Positions 18,490 to 27,615 of a DNA stretch of 64,000 nt are shown in pieces (positions within the stretch are counted from its first letter, which is position 1; each line of letters starts with the position of its first letter). The stretch is from Ancylomarina salipaludis (lineage in GTDB: Bacteria; Bacteroidota; Bacteroidia; Bacteroidales; Marinifilaceae), in assembly GCF_004122035.1 (NCBI RefSeq), contig NZ_SAXA01000014.1, positions 1-64,000 on the forward strand. The letters are read 5' to 3'. The notes under the pieces are model-generated. The model did no database searches. It was not told the origin of the DNA and saw only the letters and a list, made by a program, of their open reading frames with translations. Position numbers and translations under genes: made by a program.

Positions 18490-19065
18490 CTATTTTTTAA
18501 TCTTGTCCAGATATTCTTCAACGGCACGAGGGAAGTATTCATATTCCAATTCATGAATTTTGTTGGCAAGATCTTCTGCGGTGTCATTTTCTTCGATTTG
18601 GCATTTTGCCTGAAGAATTGTTTCCCCATCATCGTATTTTTCATTGACCACATGAATAGTTATACCGCTTTCTTTTTCTTTGTTAGCAATAATGGCCTTG
18701 TGAACATTCATGCCATACATACCTTTCCCACCATAATTGGGAAGAAGAGCCGGGTGAATATTAATAATAGCATCAGAATATGCCTTTATAAGTGAATCAG
18801 GTACAAGCCATAAAAAACCTGCTAATACAATCAGATCAATTTGTTTTTCTTTCAATAAATTAACAATGGAGTCTGTCTCATAAAAGTCATTTCGGGTGAA
18901 GGTTTGACTCGGGATATTGAGTTTTTTTGCTCTTTCCAGAACAAAGGCATCTGTCTTGTTGCTTAGAATAATTGATATTTCAACTTCAGGATTTGATTCG
19001 AAATAATGAGCGATATTTTCAGCGTTACTTCCTGAGCCGGAAGCAAAAATGGCAATTCTTTTCAT
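18490..19065 (-). CDS. purN: phosphoribosylglycinamide formyltransferase (GAR transformylase)
   Basis: This is the third step of de novo purine synthesis, using 10-formyltetrahydrofolate. The 191-aa protein has the N-terminal ASGSGSNAENI phosphate-binding motif, the folate-site segment GFLWLVP and the catalytic INIHPALLPNYGGKGMYG region. Length is typical. A TAACTTTG -7 element lies on the minus strand at 19098-19091, close upstream, without a clear -33. Confidence 0.93.
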   Translation of the reverse strand: MKRIAIFASGSGSNAENIAHYFESNPEVEISIILSNKTDAFVLERAKKLNIPSQTFTRNDFYETDSIVNLLKEKQIDLIVLAGFLWLVPDSLIKAYSDAIINIHPALLPNYGGKGMYGMNVHKAIIANKEKESGITIHVVNEKYDDGETILQAKCQIEENDTAEDLANKIHELEYEYFPRAVEEYLDKIKK

Positions 19066-19339
19066 GCTAGTTGTTTGGTATTTATGCCCGCAAAGTTAAT
19101 GAATAAATAAATTTATACTCTGTTGATTATCATCAATTTTAATACAATGCTATATTTTGAAAGTTTGGACTTGTTTTACTTATTATTCAGGAGTTTATGC
19201 TTATTCCCTTAATAATTATGGGCTTAATGTCTTTTGTTGGAGTAATTTACAGAGAGTGTATTTGTTTGATTATCAGTGATTAACATTTTGAGAGTGTGAA
19301 TTTAATGGAAAAACCTTTCACATGAGAGAGAAAAAGGAT

Positions 19340-19347
19340 TATCTTTG
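19340..19347 (+). promoter_or_regulatory. -7 element of acpP; contents of the 387-bp purN-acpP gap
   Basis: TATCTTTG followed by CGACC is a full TAnnTTTG match, about 100 bases before acpP; the -33 (TTTC) is imperfect. The rest of the gap holds the purN promoter element and a 28-codon hydrophobic frame (19197-19283) preceded by AGGAG, too short to call a gene. Confidence 0.45.
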
Positions 19348-19452
19348 CGACCAACTATGTGGAAATAAGTTTGATTTTATAATCTATATTTATTTCTTTG
19401 CAGAGTTAGAAATTAATTAGTTTTTTAAATATTAATCTAAAATTTTAAAGTT

Positions 19453-19689
19453 ATGTCTGATATTGCATCTAGAGTAAAAGCAATCATTGTTGACAAATTA
19501 GGTGTTGATGAAACAGAAGTTGCTGTTGAAGCTAGCTTCACTAACGACCTAGGAGCTGATTCATTGGATACTGTTGAGTTAATCATGGAATTCGAAAAAG
19601 AATTTAACATCGCTATTCCAGATGATCAAGCTGAGAACATCGGGACTGTAGGTGCCGCTATTTCTTATATCGAAGAAAACGCTAAGTAA
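19453..19689 (+). CDS. acpP: acyl carrier protein
   Basis: The 78-aa acidic helical carrier of fatty acid synthesis has the phosphopantetheine attachment site [10 protein letters not shown], with Ser37. Length and motif are canonical. It is 23 bp ahead of fabF, in the usual acpP-fabF-rnc order of Bacteroidota. Confidence 0.97.
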   Translation: MSDIASRVKAIIVDKLGVDETEVAVEASFTNDLGADSLDTVELIMEFEKEFNIAIPDDQAENIGTVGAAISYIEENAK

Positions 19690-19712
19690 TTAATTAACCC
19701 AGAACCTTTTTT

Positions 19713-20966
19713 ATGGAACTTAGAAGAGTAGTAGTAACTGGTCTTGGAACCATTAACCCAATTGGTAATAACATTGCCGAATATTGGGAGAATTTGAAGA
19801 ATGGAGTGAGTGGTTCAGATAAAATCACTCATTTTGATGCTTCAAAATTCAAGACTCAGTTTGCTTGCGAAGTTAAAAATTTCGATCCGATGGCGCATTT
19901 CGATCGCAAAGAAGTTCGTAAACTTGATGTCTATACACAGTTTGCTTTAGTAGCTGTTAAAGAAGCCATTGAGGATGCGGGTTTCGATTTGGAGGCGGAA
20001 GATTTAACAAGAGCCGGAGTTATTTGGGGTTCTGGAATTGGCGGTATTAAGACTTTCTTAGATGAAGTTACAGGATATGCAAACGGGGACGGAACTCCTC
20101 GTTTCTCTCCTTTTTTTATTCCTAAGATGATCTCTGATATTGCTGCAGGTCATATTTCTATGAAATATGGTTTCCAGGGACCGAACTACGGTACAGTTTC
20201 TGCATGTGCTTCTTCCACTCACGCTATGATTGATGCAATGAACTATATCCGTATGGGTAAAGCTGATATCTTTATTTCAGGTGGTTCAGAAGCTTCAATT
20301 AATGAAGCAGGAGTGGGTGGATTCAACTCAATGCAGGCCTTATCAACGAACAACGATGAGTATAAAGAAGCATCTCGTCCATTCTGTAAAACCCGTGATG
20401 GTTTTGTAATGGGAGAAGGTGCAGGAGCTCTTATTCTAGAAGAATATGAACACGCTAAAAAGCGTGGAGCAAAGATTTATGCTGAAGTTGTTGGTGGAGG
20501 CATGTCTGGTGATGCTTATCACTTGACTGCAACACATCCTGAAGGACGTGGTGCCATCAATGCGATGAAAATGGCATTGAACGACGCAAACATGAAACCA
20601 GAAGATTTGGATTATATCAATGTTCATGGAACATCAACTCCGGTAGGGGATATTCCAGAATTGAGAGCAGTACAATCCGTTTTTGGGGAGCATGCTTATA
20701 AAATGAACATTAGTTCCACAAAATCAATGACAGGTCACCTCTTGGGGGCTGCCGGTTCAGTTGAAGCTATTGCCAGTATTTTGGCAATCACAAACTCTAC
20801 TGTACCGCCAACGATCAATCACAGAGAACAAGATCCTGAAATTGACGAAAAACTAAACTTAACTCTACACACAGCTCAGAAGCGCGAAATCAGAGCCGCT
20901 TTAAGCAACACGTTTGGTTTCGGTGGACACAATGCTTCAGTAATTCTTAAATCATTTACTGAATAA
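19713..20966 (+). CDS. fabF: 3-oxoacyl-ACP synthase II
   Basis: This condensing enzyme elongates the fatty acyl chain from malonyl-ACP. The 417-aa protein has the active-site cysteine C165 in SACASSTHAM and the two histidine motifs NVHGTSTPVGD and SMTGHLLGAAGSVEA, giving the C-H-H triad of KAS I/II. Length is typical. It is in an operon with acpP (upstream) and rnc (3 bp downstream). Confidence 0.96.
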   Translation: MELRRVVVTGLGTINPIGNNIAEYWENLKNGVSGSDKITHFDASKFKTQFACEVKNFDPMAHFDRKEVRKLDVYTQFALVAVKEAIEDAGFDLEAEDLTRAGVIWGSGIGGIKTFLDEVTGYANGDGTPRFSPFFIPKMISDIAAGHISMKYGFQGPNYGTVSACASSTHAMIDAMNYIRMGKADIFISGGSEASINEAGVGGFNSMQALSTNNDEYKEASRPFCKTRDGFVMGEGAGALILEEYEHAKKRGAKIYAEVVGGGMSGDAYHLTATHPEGRGAINAMKMALNDANMKPEDLDYINVHGTSTPVGDIPELRAVQSVFGEHAYKMNISSTKSMTGHLLGAAGSVEAIASILAITNSTVPPTINHREQDPEIDEKLNLTLHTAQKREIRAALSNTFGFGGHNASVILKSFTE

Positions 20967-20969
20967 TTT

Positions 20970-21716
20970 GTGATTAAGTCTATTATTCAATCCATAAAAC
21001 TTCGATTCTTGCCAAAGAGGGAGTTTTATGGATTGTCTTTTGATCTTTTGGGATTTGTTCCCAATAAACTTGAATTGTACGAACTTGCGTTGGTGCATAA
21101 ATCAGCATCTATTCCAACTAAGGATGGAGCTCCTATGAATAATGAACGTCTTGAATTCTTAGGTGATGCCATACTGGGATCTGTTACAGCTGATATCTTG
21201 TACAAATACTTTCCCAATAAGAGTGAGGGGTTTCTTACTCAAATTCGATCTAAGATTGTAAGTCGTGAATCTTTAAACAGATTAGCGCTTAAGATAGGGT
21301 TGAATAAACAGGTTATGTCGAATGTAAATCTAAATAATAACAAACATATTTATGGTGATGCATTCGAAGCTTTGGTTGGAGCTATTTATCTTGATCAAGG
21401 CTATATTGTGACTAAAACTTTTATTGAAGATAAAATCTTTCGTAACTTCATTAACATCGAAGAAGTTGTTACTGTGGAAACAAATTTTAAGAGTAAGCTA
21501 ATTGAGTGGGCTCAAAAAAATAAGAAAGATGTTGTTTTTGATACTCGAGAAGATGGATTAGATCAGGAGATGAAATTGCCTGTATTTATTTCAGAGGTTG
21601 AGGTTGAAAAAAACATGATGGGGAAAGGAATTGGTGCTTCTAAGAAGGAGGCTCAGCAAATGGCAGCAAAAGAAGCTTTATTGCGCCTTGAGGAACCTTT
21701 GGTAGCTACAGCATAG
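20970..21716 (+). CDS. rnc: ribonuclease III
   Basis: This endonuclease cuts double-stranded RNA in rRNA and mRNA processing. The 248-aa protein has the catalytic signature NNERLEFLGDAILG, the second metal site GDAFEALVGAIYLDQGY and a C-terminal double-stranded-RNA-binding domain (about 170-242, with GKGIGASKKEAQQMAAKEAL). The start is a GTG at 20970, three bases after the fabF stop, which suggests translational coupling. The transcript ends at a strong hairpin 30 bases later. Confidence 0.95.
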   Translation: MIKSIIQSIKLRFLPKREFYGLSFDLLGFVPNKLELYELALVHKSASIPTKDGAPMNNERLEFLGDAILGSVTADILYKYFPNKSEGFLTQIRSKIVSRESLNRLALKIGLNKQVMSNVNLNNNKHIYGDAFEALVGAIYLDQGYIVTKTFIEDKIFRNFINIEEVVTVETNFKSKLIEWAQKNKKDVVFDTREDGLDQEMKLPVFISEVEVEKNMMGKGIGASKKEAQQMAAKEALLRLEEPLVATA

Positions 21717-21747
21717 TTTGTAGTTAAATTTTATTCTGCTCGCAGAG

Positions 21748-21787
21748 CAAAAGAGGATGATAGTTAGCTATCATCCTCTTTTGTGTT
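21748..21787. terminator. Terminator between rnc and the convergent gene
   Basis: CAAAAGAGGATGATAG and CTATCATCCTCTTTTG form a 16-bp perfect stem with a TTAG loop between convergent genes, so it probably acts both ways. Confidence 0.85.
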
Positions 21788-21799
21788 TTAGGGTTTTAA

Positions 21800-22351
21800 T
21801 CAATTACTTTTCTTTTTTCTGAACCTTTTTTTCTTGATCGTTTTTTTCACATCCCTGTTGGTATCATTGATTTCAATCTCGACTTCTTCTTTGCCATCAT
21901 AGGTGACTTTATTGTTTGATTTTGAATTGATGTGAATTATTTTCATATCCTTGTCTATATCGATATCATCATCTTCAAAAATTACTTTTACATGTTTGCA
22001 GATGCTGCGTTTCATTTTTGAATGCTCCATTGAGTCACAATCTAAAAATTCTTTGATGATGACTTTGTGTTTGTCGTGTGAATCTTTGTCATCCGATACC
22101 CATATTAGGTCTTCACCTTCGAAATTCTTAAGCAATGAGTCGGGAATGTTTCTTGATTTGATAATCTTCATGATTTCTTTTTGGTCTTTGAAATCATGAA
22201 TGATGGTGTCGAATTTTACAGATTTCCCATCTTTATTAATATGAACTTTAACTTTGGCTTCCTTTTTCGTTTTATTTTCTTGTGCATTGGTGTTCTGTGA
22301 ACTGAATAAAATGAATCCCATTATTAAAAGTAAGAGTGCTAATCGTTTCAT
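21800..22351 (-). CDS. secreted, highly charged protein of unknown function
   Basis: The 183-aa protein has a signal peptide (residues 1-24, ending ...TNAQ). The mature part is very rich in Lys and Asp, with repeated short beta-like motifs of alternating V/I and K/E/D (KVKVHINKDGKSVKFD, KVIFEDDDIDIDKDMK) and a strongly basic C-terminus (KKKRFRKKK). No family recognised. It is convergent with rnc and stands alone. Confidence 0.7.
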   Translation of the reverse strand: MKRLALLLLIMGFILFSSQNTNAQENKTKKEAKVKVHINKDGKSVKFDTIIHDFKDQKEIMKIIKSRNIPDSLLKNFEGEDLIWVSDDKDSHDKHKVIIKEFLDCDSMEHSKMKRSICKHVKVIFEDDDIDIDKDMKIIHINSKSNNKVTYDGKEEVEIEINDTNRDVKKTIKKKRFRKKKSN

Positions 22352-22488
22352 AATGATTAAAATTGAGTTTTGATTAAATATCTACTTCCAAAATTAAAGG
22401 TCGTCATATTTAAAAGGCGTTAAGTTTTGGCTAAAAAGAGTTAAGGAAAACTTAAGGTTAGATGGAATATTTATCCAGAGCGATGTCA

Positions 22489-22520
22489 AATAAAAAACCC
22501 TTCGAAAAATCGAAGGGTTT
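22489..22520 (-). terminator. Rho-independent terminator of lepA
   Basis: AAACCCTTCGA/TCGAAGGGTTT is an 11-bp stem with a 4-base loop; on the minus strand it is followed by TTTTTTA. It lies about 27 bases after the lepA stop. Confidence 0.85.
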
Positions 22521-22546
22521 AAATATATTGCTAAGAATAGCCTGGT

Positions 22547-24334
22547 TTAGTCTAATTTTAAAACTGCCAGGAAGGCTTTTTGTGGGACTTCCACATTACC
22601 TACTTGTTTCATCTTTTTCTTACCTTTCTTTTGTTTCTCAAGCAGCTTACGTTTACGTGTGATATCACCACCATAACATTTCGCGGTTACATCCTTACGA
22701 ACGGCTTTAACTGTCTCTCTGGAGATAATTTTAGCACCAATTGCCCCTTGAATAGCAATGTCAAATTGCTGACGTGGAATGAGCTCTTTCAGCTTTTCAC
22801 ACATTCTTCGTCCGAAAGATTGCGCATTGTCAAAGTGAATTAGAGTTGATAAGGCATCAACACCTTCTCCATTTAAAAGGATGTCTAACTTCACCAATTT
22901 GGCTGCTTTAAAACCAATTTGGAAGTAGTCAAACGATGCGTAACCTTTTGAAATACTCTTAAGTTTATCGTAGAAATCGAATACAATCTCGCCCAGAGGC
23001 ATTTCGTAAGTCAATTCAACACGGTCACTCGTTAGATATTGCTGATTGGTCATCATCCCACGCTTTGACATACAAAGGGTCATCAATGAACCAACAAATT
23101 CAGATTTTGTGATGATTTGGGCTCGAATAAAAGGCTCTTCGATAAAATCCAAAGAATTTGGATCCGGCATATCCGATGGGTTATGCATTTCGAAAACATC
23201 ACCTTTTTTAGTATGAGCAATATAAGATACGTTAGGTACGGTTGTGATAACATTCATTCCAAATTCACGATCCAGACGTTCTTGAATAATTTCCATATGA
23301 AGCAGACCAAGGAAACCACAACGGAAACCAAAACCCAGTGCCAATGATGATTCTGGTTCAAATGTCAGCGAAGCATCATTAAGTTTTAATTTTTCCATTG
23401 AGGCACGTAAGTCTTCATAATCCTCACTATCAATAGGATAAACACCTGCAAACACCATAGGTTTCACCTCTTCGAACCCTTCAATAGCTTTATCGCAAGG
23501 GTTTTCTTTATTTGTAATGGTTTCACCGACTTTAACTTCAGTAGATGTTTTGATACCTAAAATAATATAACCAACATCTCCCGTACTCAAGATTTTGCGA
23601 GGTTCTCGTTCCAAGCGTAAAACTCCAACTTCATCAGCGTAATATTCTTTATCGGTATTCAGGAATTTCACCATATCACCTTTTCGAATTTCACCATTCA
23701 TTATTCGAATATAAGTGATGATGCCACGAAAAGCATTGTATGTTGAATCGAAGATTAAGGCTTGCAAAGGTGCTTTTTTATCGCCACTTGGTGCAGGAAC
23801 TCTGTCAACAATAGCTTCTAAGATTTCAGGAACACCCTCTCCAGTTTTTCCACTCGCGGATAAAATCTCGTCTCTGTCGCAACCCAGAAGGTCAACAATC
23901 TGATCTTTTACATCTTCAGGATTGGCATTTGGCAAATCAATTTTATTCAGGACAGGGATAATTTCCAAATCCTGCTCAATTGCTAAATAGAGATTTGAGA
24001 TGGTTTGTGCCTGTATCCCTTGAGTAGAATCAACAATTAATAAGGCACCTTCACAGGCAGCAATCGATCTGGAAACTTCATAAGAGAAATCGACGTGACC
24101 TGGGGTGTCAATTAGGTTTAATACATAATCTTCACCATTCGTGTTATAATCCATCTGAATGGCGTGACTTTTAATGGTGATGCCACGTTCACGTTCCAAA
24201 TCCATATCGTCAAGAACTTGCGCTTGCTGCTGGCGTTCGCTAACAGTTTCAGTTACTTGTAACAAGCGGTCGGCAAGTGTGCTTTTCCCGTGGTCGATAT
24301 GGGCTATTATGCAAAAATTACGTATGTTTTTCAT
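22547..24334 (-). CDS. lepA: elongation factor 4 (LepA), ribosome back-translocation GTPase
   Basis: LepA acts on ribosomes during initiation and elongation. The 595-aa protein has the G1 motif AHIDHGKST, switch segment [11 protein letters not shown]3 DTPGHVDF, G4 NKIDLP and the LepA-specific C-terminal domain ([17 protein letters not shown]). The start is the ATG at 24334 ([14 protein letters not shown]); a TTG two codons upstream is not needed. It is a single-gene unit with a well-formed promoter (24420-24449) and terminator. Confidence 0.96.
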   Translation of the reverse strand: MKNIRNFCIIAHIDHGKSTLADRLLQVTETVSERQQQAQVLDDMDLERERGITIKSHAIQMDYNTNGEDYVLNLIDTPGHVDFSYEVSRSIAACEGALLIVDSTQGIQAQTISNLYLAIEQDLEIIPVLNKIDLPNANPEDVKDQIVDLLGCDRDEILSASGKTGEGVPEILEAIVDRVPAPSGDKKAPLQALIFDSTYNAFRGIITYIRIMNGEIRKGDMVKFLNTDKEYYADEVGVLRLEREPRKILSTGDVGYIILGIKTSTEVKVGETITNKENPCDKAIEGFEEVKPMVFAGVYPIDSEDYEDLRASMEKLKLNDASLTFEPESSLALGFGFRCGFLGLLHMEIIQERLDREFGMNVITTVPNVSYIAHTKKGDVFEMHNPSDMPDPNSLDFIEEPFIRAQIITKSEFVGSLMTLCMSKRGMMTNQQYLTSDRVELTYEMPLGEIVFDFYDKLKSISKGYASFDYFQIGFKAAKLVKLDILLNGEGVDALSTLIHFDNAQSFGRRMCEKLKELIPRQQFDIAIQGAIGAKIISRETVKAVRKDVTAKCYGGDITRKRKLLEKQKKGKKKMKQVGNVEVPQKAFLAVLKLD

Positions 24335-24419
24335 CTTCAAAAATCAATTAAATAATGCTTGAGACTCCTATCGTTTTATGACAGATTCAACTACTATACG
24401 GAGCTTCTTAATCAATCTA

Positions 24420-24449
24420 CAAAGATATTCAATTCCTTGGATTAGACAA
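24420..24449 (-). promoter_or_regulatory. Bacteroidota sigma-A type promoter of lepA
   Basis: On the minus strand: -33 TTG (24449-24447), 19 bp, -7 TATCTTTG (24427-24420). A full consensus match about 85 bases upstream of the lepA start. Confidence 0.7.
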
Positions 24450-24620
24450 GATAGGTAAGGGTTTAGTAATTAAACTTATATCAGATAACTTAGAGGTTTA
24501 TTTTCTATTTGAAGGGTATTCTTAATGATGGAGATTTATCTTTTTGTTTTTTTTGAGAATGGATAATGAAATGTTTGTGATAAGAACGTTGTTCCCTCTG
24601 AAAAATTAAATCTTAGTTTG

Positions 24621-24667
24621 TTCTTGCCAATACTGAATAGGGGTAATATCTTCATTATTGGCAAGAA
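24621..24667. repeat. 12-bp perfect inverted repeat
   Basis: TTCTTGCCAATA (24621-24632) and TATTGGCAAGAA (24656-24667) are perfect inverted arms around 23 bases. It lies just downstream (minus strand) of the small open frame at 24683-24853 and may end its transcript, but no strong T run follows. Confidence 0.5.
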
Positions 24668-24682
24668 ATTGTGAGTTTCTAC

Positions 24683-24853
24683 TTAAAAATTCCTGATGGC
24701 TTTTATTAATGCAATTAAGCATATACTTGATCCTAATATTAACAATGCATAGCCATTGTTCTCTGAAAAAAATTGTACTATTCCTCCTGCAGCAATAATG
24801 CTGAAGCCCCAAACGGAATAAATTTGGGCTTTTTTTAACTTCCTTTCCTTCAC
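24683..24853 (-). CDS. candidate 56-aa membrane protein
   Basis: A GTG-initiated frame (MKERKLKKAQ...) encodes a short basic N-terminus and two hydrophobic helices (about residues 12-30 and 36-54) separated by a polar turn (SENNG), ending IRNF-stop. The upstream AAAGAAAGATAA could serve as a weak ribosome site. The composition looks coding and the helix hairpin is well formed. Against it: a terminator-like hairpin for the plus strand lies inside the frame (24803-24838). The rest of the 24335-25170 gap shows no gene. Confidence 0.4.
   Translation of the reverse strand: MKERKLKKAQIYSVWGFSIIAAGGIVQFFSENNGYALLILGSSICLIALIKAIRNF
24803..24838 (+). terminator. Terminator-like hairpin on the plus strand
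   Basis: AAGCCCCAAA and TTTGGGCTT arms (one bulged C) followed by a run of seven T residues. No plus-strand gene precedes it, so it would end an unknown transcript, or it is incidental to the minus-strand frame in which it lies. Confidence 0.4.
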
Positions 24854-25170
24854 TTATCTTTCTTTTTTAATCAACATGATATAATTCCTGTCATCCTATT
24901 AATTCTCTATAAAGAGGAAAAGTAACCCAAAAAAATGTTGATTTCCTTTAACGTACAAATGCTGTTGATGAAGGTCTTAAAAAGCCTGATGGCTGTTTGA
25001 GAATTTCTACAGATAGGCGTATTACATCTCTAAGTTTTCTTAAAAAATGATTTTTTTTTGGGATAAAAAGGTAGGGTAAAACCAGATTGATACGGTACAT
25101 ATACAAAAGCTTGAATGACGAAACATTCTAAGGTTAATAAAATGAGTTAAACCCATAAAAATCTATAATC

Positions 25171-26085
25171 ATGAAAAAGTTATTATTTGTTTTTTTATTA
25201 GGAATAGCTTTTGCGTTTACATCATGCGATAAAGCGGATGACAATGTGAAACTTATTGGAGAAGATGAAATAAGTATTACCGATGTGGCAGCAGTTGTTG
25301 ATACTGAAGTTGCAATTGCAAATGTGATGACGGAAGCTGATTACGAAAGTGATATGTTCTCTTTTGTTGAGAGCTCGACAAAAGATGGTGGTAATGAATA
25401 TTGCCAAAGAAACTATACTGAGCTTTATTACAGGTGGCGTTGTTACAATAATGATGAAGGGCCTGAGGTAACGGTTGTTGAAGGTGAAAATAATGGTTTT
25501 CCCAAGACAATTACGATTGACTATGGTGATGGAATTGAACTTAGAAACGGTCGGCTTATTAGTGGGATTATTACCATTATAATTTCGGCACCTCAGGGAA
25601 CCGATGGTGCTATGCGTGAAATGACTTATCAAAATTTCATGGTTGATTCAATTGGAATTGAGGGGTATAAAAAGGTTGTATTCACAGGTGAAACAGGTGT
25701 GTTAGTAAAATTTGAACATACTTATGATCTGAATTTTACTTTTGCAGATAATACAGAAGTGTCATGTGTTGGTAATAAAACCAAGGAATGGGTTGAAGGC
25801 TTTGATACCAGCTACGATAGAGCTGATGATAAAATTCATATCTCAGGACAAGATGTTTATGTGGATACCGAGAATAATGAGTTTAAAAAGGAAATTGACG
25901 ATTACCTTCTTCGATTGGGAACATGTAAATATATCGTAAGTGGTATTGTGGTTTATTCTCAGAATGGAGATGAGTTTGCCCGCGTTGATTTTGGGGATGG
26001 AACATGTGATAATATTGCGGTGAAAACGACAGCTGACGGGGAACAGGAAATTACGTTGGGAAATCATCGACATGGTAGAAAATAA
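25171..26085 (+). CDS. predicted lipoprotein of unknown function
   Basis: The 304-aa protein has a lipoprotein signal (residues 1-19, FAFTSC with Cys19 as the acylated residue) and an acidic N-terminal segment. The body is beta-rich, with paired motifs TIDYGDGIELRNGR near residue 115 and VDFGDGTCDNIAV near 272, which suggests two related domains. No family named. It sits 130 bp ahead of the sigma factor gene, separated by two hairpins, so it is likely a separate transcript. A link to the sigma/FecR system is only positional. Confidence 0.8.
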   Translation: MKKLLFVFLLGIAFAFTSCDKADDNVKLIGEDEISITDVAAVVDTEVAIANVMTEADYESDMFSFVESSTKDGGNEYCQRNYTELYYRWRCYNNDEGPEVTVVEGENNGFPKTITIDYGDGIELRNGRLISGIITIIISAPQGTDGAMREMTYQNFMVDSIGIEGYKKVVFTGETGVLVKFEHTYDLNFTFADNTEVSCVGNKTKEWVEGFDTSYDRADDKIHISGQDVYVDTENNEFKKEIDDYLLRLGTCKYIVSGIVVYSQNGDEFARVDFGDGTCDNIAVKTTADGEQEITLGNHRHGRK

Positions 26086-26101
26086 TAATTTGGGGTGATC
26101 A

Positions 26102-26141
26102 TTGGAATAGTAGTTGGCCAGTTGGCTAATTGCTATTCCAA
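26102..26141 (+). terminator. Hairpin after the lipoprotein gene
   Basis: TTGGAATAG (26102-26110) and CTATTCCAA (26133-26141) arms with a smaller inner GGCCA/TGGCT pairing. The tail is only weakly T-rich (CTTT). Confidence 0.5.
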
Positions 26142-26164
26142 CTTTAAGAAAATAAATTGATTAA

Positions 26165-26186
26165 AGCTTATTGTAAAAAATAAGCT
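26165..26186 (+). terminator. Second hairpin upstream of the sigma factor gene
   Basis: AGCTTATT/AATAAGCT with a short A-rich loop, followed by ATTTTT. It lies in the presumed leader of the sigma gene, about 30 bases before its start, so it could end lipoprotein transcription or affect sigma gene expression. Confidence 0.45.
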
Positions 26187-26215
26187 ATTTTTAAGGGAAC
26201 CATTTCTACGCTGTT

Positions 26216-26716
26216 TTGAATCAAGACCATTTTAAATATCTTTTCGATACCTATTTCGATGCGATACGAAACTATTTGTATTTCCGATCGGGTGATTCAG
26301 ACTTGGCAACTGATATTGCACAAGAGTGTTTTATGCGGGTGTGGGAAAAGCGTAAAAGTTTTAAAGAGCCTCCAACTAAAGCCTTGTTATATAAAATAGC
26401 AAACGATTTTTTTATCAGTCGATATAGAAAGGATGTTGTGGCTCAAAATTATGTTGCAAATGCGAAGCGAAATGATAAAATGGAATCACCGGAAGAAATT
26501 TTGCAGTATAAAGAGTTGAGGAATAAATATGAGCTGGCCTTAAGCCAGCTGTCTGAAAAACAAAGAATTGTTTTTTTAATGAGTCGGACTGAAGGCTTTA
26601 AATATTTTGAAATCGCAGAAAGATTAAATCTTTCAGTAAAAGCGGTTGAAAAAAGAATGAAACATGCCTTGCAGTTTTTGAAAGAAGCATTGAAAAATGA
26701 AAGCATTTATGAGTAA
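26216..26716 (+). CDS. ECF-type RNA polymerase sigma factor (FecI-like)
   Basis: The 166-aa protein has sigma region 2 (about residues 8-75, with DIAQECFMRVWEKR) and region 4 (about 108-155, LSEKQRIVFLMSRTEGFKYFEIAERL). The only start that keeps region 2 is a TTG at 26216; a stop codon lies eight codons upstream and the next ATG is inside region 2. That rare start may keep the level low. It heads a sigma / anti-sigma / TonB-receptor set and should direct RNA polymerase to the receptor's own promoter or regulon when the receptor binds its ligand. Confidence 0.92.
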   Translation: MNQDHFKYLFDTYFDAIRNYLYFRSGDSDLATDIAQECFMRVWEKRKSFKEPPTKALLYKIANDFFISRYRKDVVAQNYVANAKRNDKMESPEEILQYKELRNKYELALSQLSEKQRIVFLMSRTEGFKYFEIAERLNLSVKAVEKRMKHALQFLKEALKNESIYE

Positions 26717-26742
26717 CTATTTAATCACCGATAAACAGATTC

Positions 26743-27615
26743 ATGAGTTTTGATTTTAAAAATATGGACAACTATTCTGATGAGGAGTTATTAAACTCAT
26801 TACCAGAGATTGAATTGCCTTATTCAAAATCGAAAGATGAGGTTTGGGCTGAGATGATTTCTGAGATAGAGAAGACTCAGACTTCTGTGAAGAAAACCAG
26901 GTCTTTGTGGGTGATGTATTCGATTGCTGCAAGTCTGATGCTTGTAATAGCTAGTGCTGCTTTTATGCGTTTTTATACCGAAACCCAATATTGTCCCAAG
27001 GGTGAGCATTTGTCTGTTTTACTGCCTGATGAAAGCCGTGTAGAGCTTAATGCCAACTCAAGTTTAACTTATCATCCCTATTGGTGGCAATTTTCACGGG
27101 AAGTGAAATTCGAAGGAGAGGCATTTTTTAATATTAGTAAAGGGAATCGTTTTGATATCATATCGCGGTATGGCTCCACTCAGATCCTAGGGACGAGTTT
27201 TAATATCTACACCCGTAAGAATACTTATAAAGTAACCTGTTTTACCGGGAAAGTTAAGGTCCTCTCAAATTTCACTCAGGATGAAGTGGTTTTGTACCCT
27301 AAAGATTATGCCTCAATCAATAGAAATGGTCAAATTGAATTGGAAAAAGGCATAAATATCAAAGAAAAAACCATGTGGCGAGATCATATCTTTTTCTTTA
27401 CAGGTACGCCTATTCAGCAAGTTTTTGAGGAGATAGAATTGCAATATGATATTCGAATTGTAAGAAAAGATTTATCGAAAATATCCTACACTGGTAACTT
27501 CAAAAAAGGCGATTCAGTTGATGAAATATTGAATTGGGTTTGTTTACCTTTAGGATTAGAATATTCGAAAGTTTCATCAAAGAAATTTATTGTTCGTCCA
27601 AAACAAACCCAGTGA
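26743..27615 (+). CDS. FecR-family anti-sigma factor
   Basis: The 290-aa inner-membrane protein has a cytoplasmic N-terminus (residues 1-54, sigma-binding), one membrane helix (about 55-77), a periplasmic FecR domain (about 85-190) and a C-terminal DUF4974 domain (about 215-288), which contacts the receptor's STN domain in related systems. It begins 26 bp after the sigma gene. Its TGA stop overlaps the GTG start of the receptor (GTGA), showing translational coupling. Confidence 0.94.
   Translation: MSFDFKNMDNYSDEELLNSLPEIELPYSKSKDEVWAEMISEIEKTQTSVKKTRSLWVMYSIAASLMLVIASAAFMRFYTETQYCPKGEHLSVLLPDESRVELNANSSLTYHPYWWQFSREVKFEGEAFFNISKGNRFDIISRYGSTQILGTSFNIYTRKNTYKVTCFTGKVKVLSNFTQDEVVLYPKDYASINRNGQIELEKGINIKEKTMWRDHIFFFTGTPIQQVFEEIELQYDIRIVRKDLSKISYTGNFKKGDSVDEILNWVCLPLGLEYSKVSSKKFIVRPKQTQ

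Noticed and set aside
18478-18795. Plus-strand frame of about 105 codons
   Set aside because: It lies entirely on the opposite strand of purN, which has full catalytic motifs, and its Phe-rich translation is typical of an antisense shadow.
24606-24812. Minus-strand frame of 68 codons in the lepA-lipoprotein gap
   Set aside because: Its translation is Cys- and Arg-rich and irregular. A different minus-strand frame over the same DNA (24683-24853) gives a well-formed two-helix protein, so this one is most likely a shadow.
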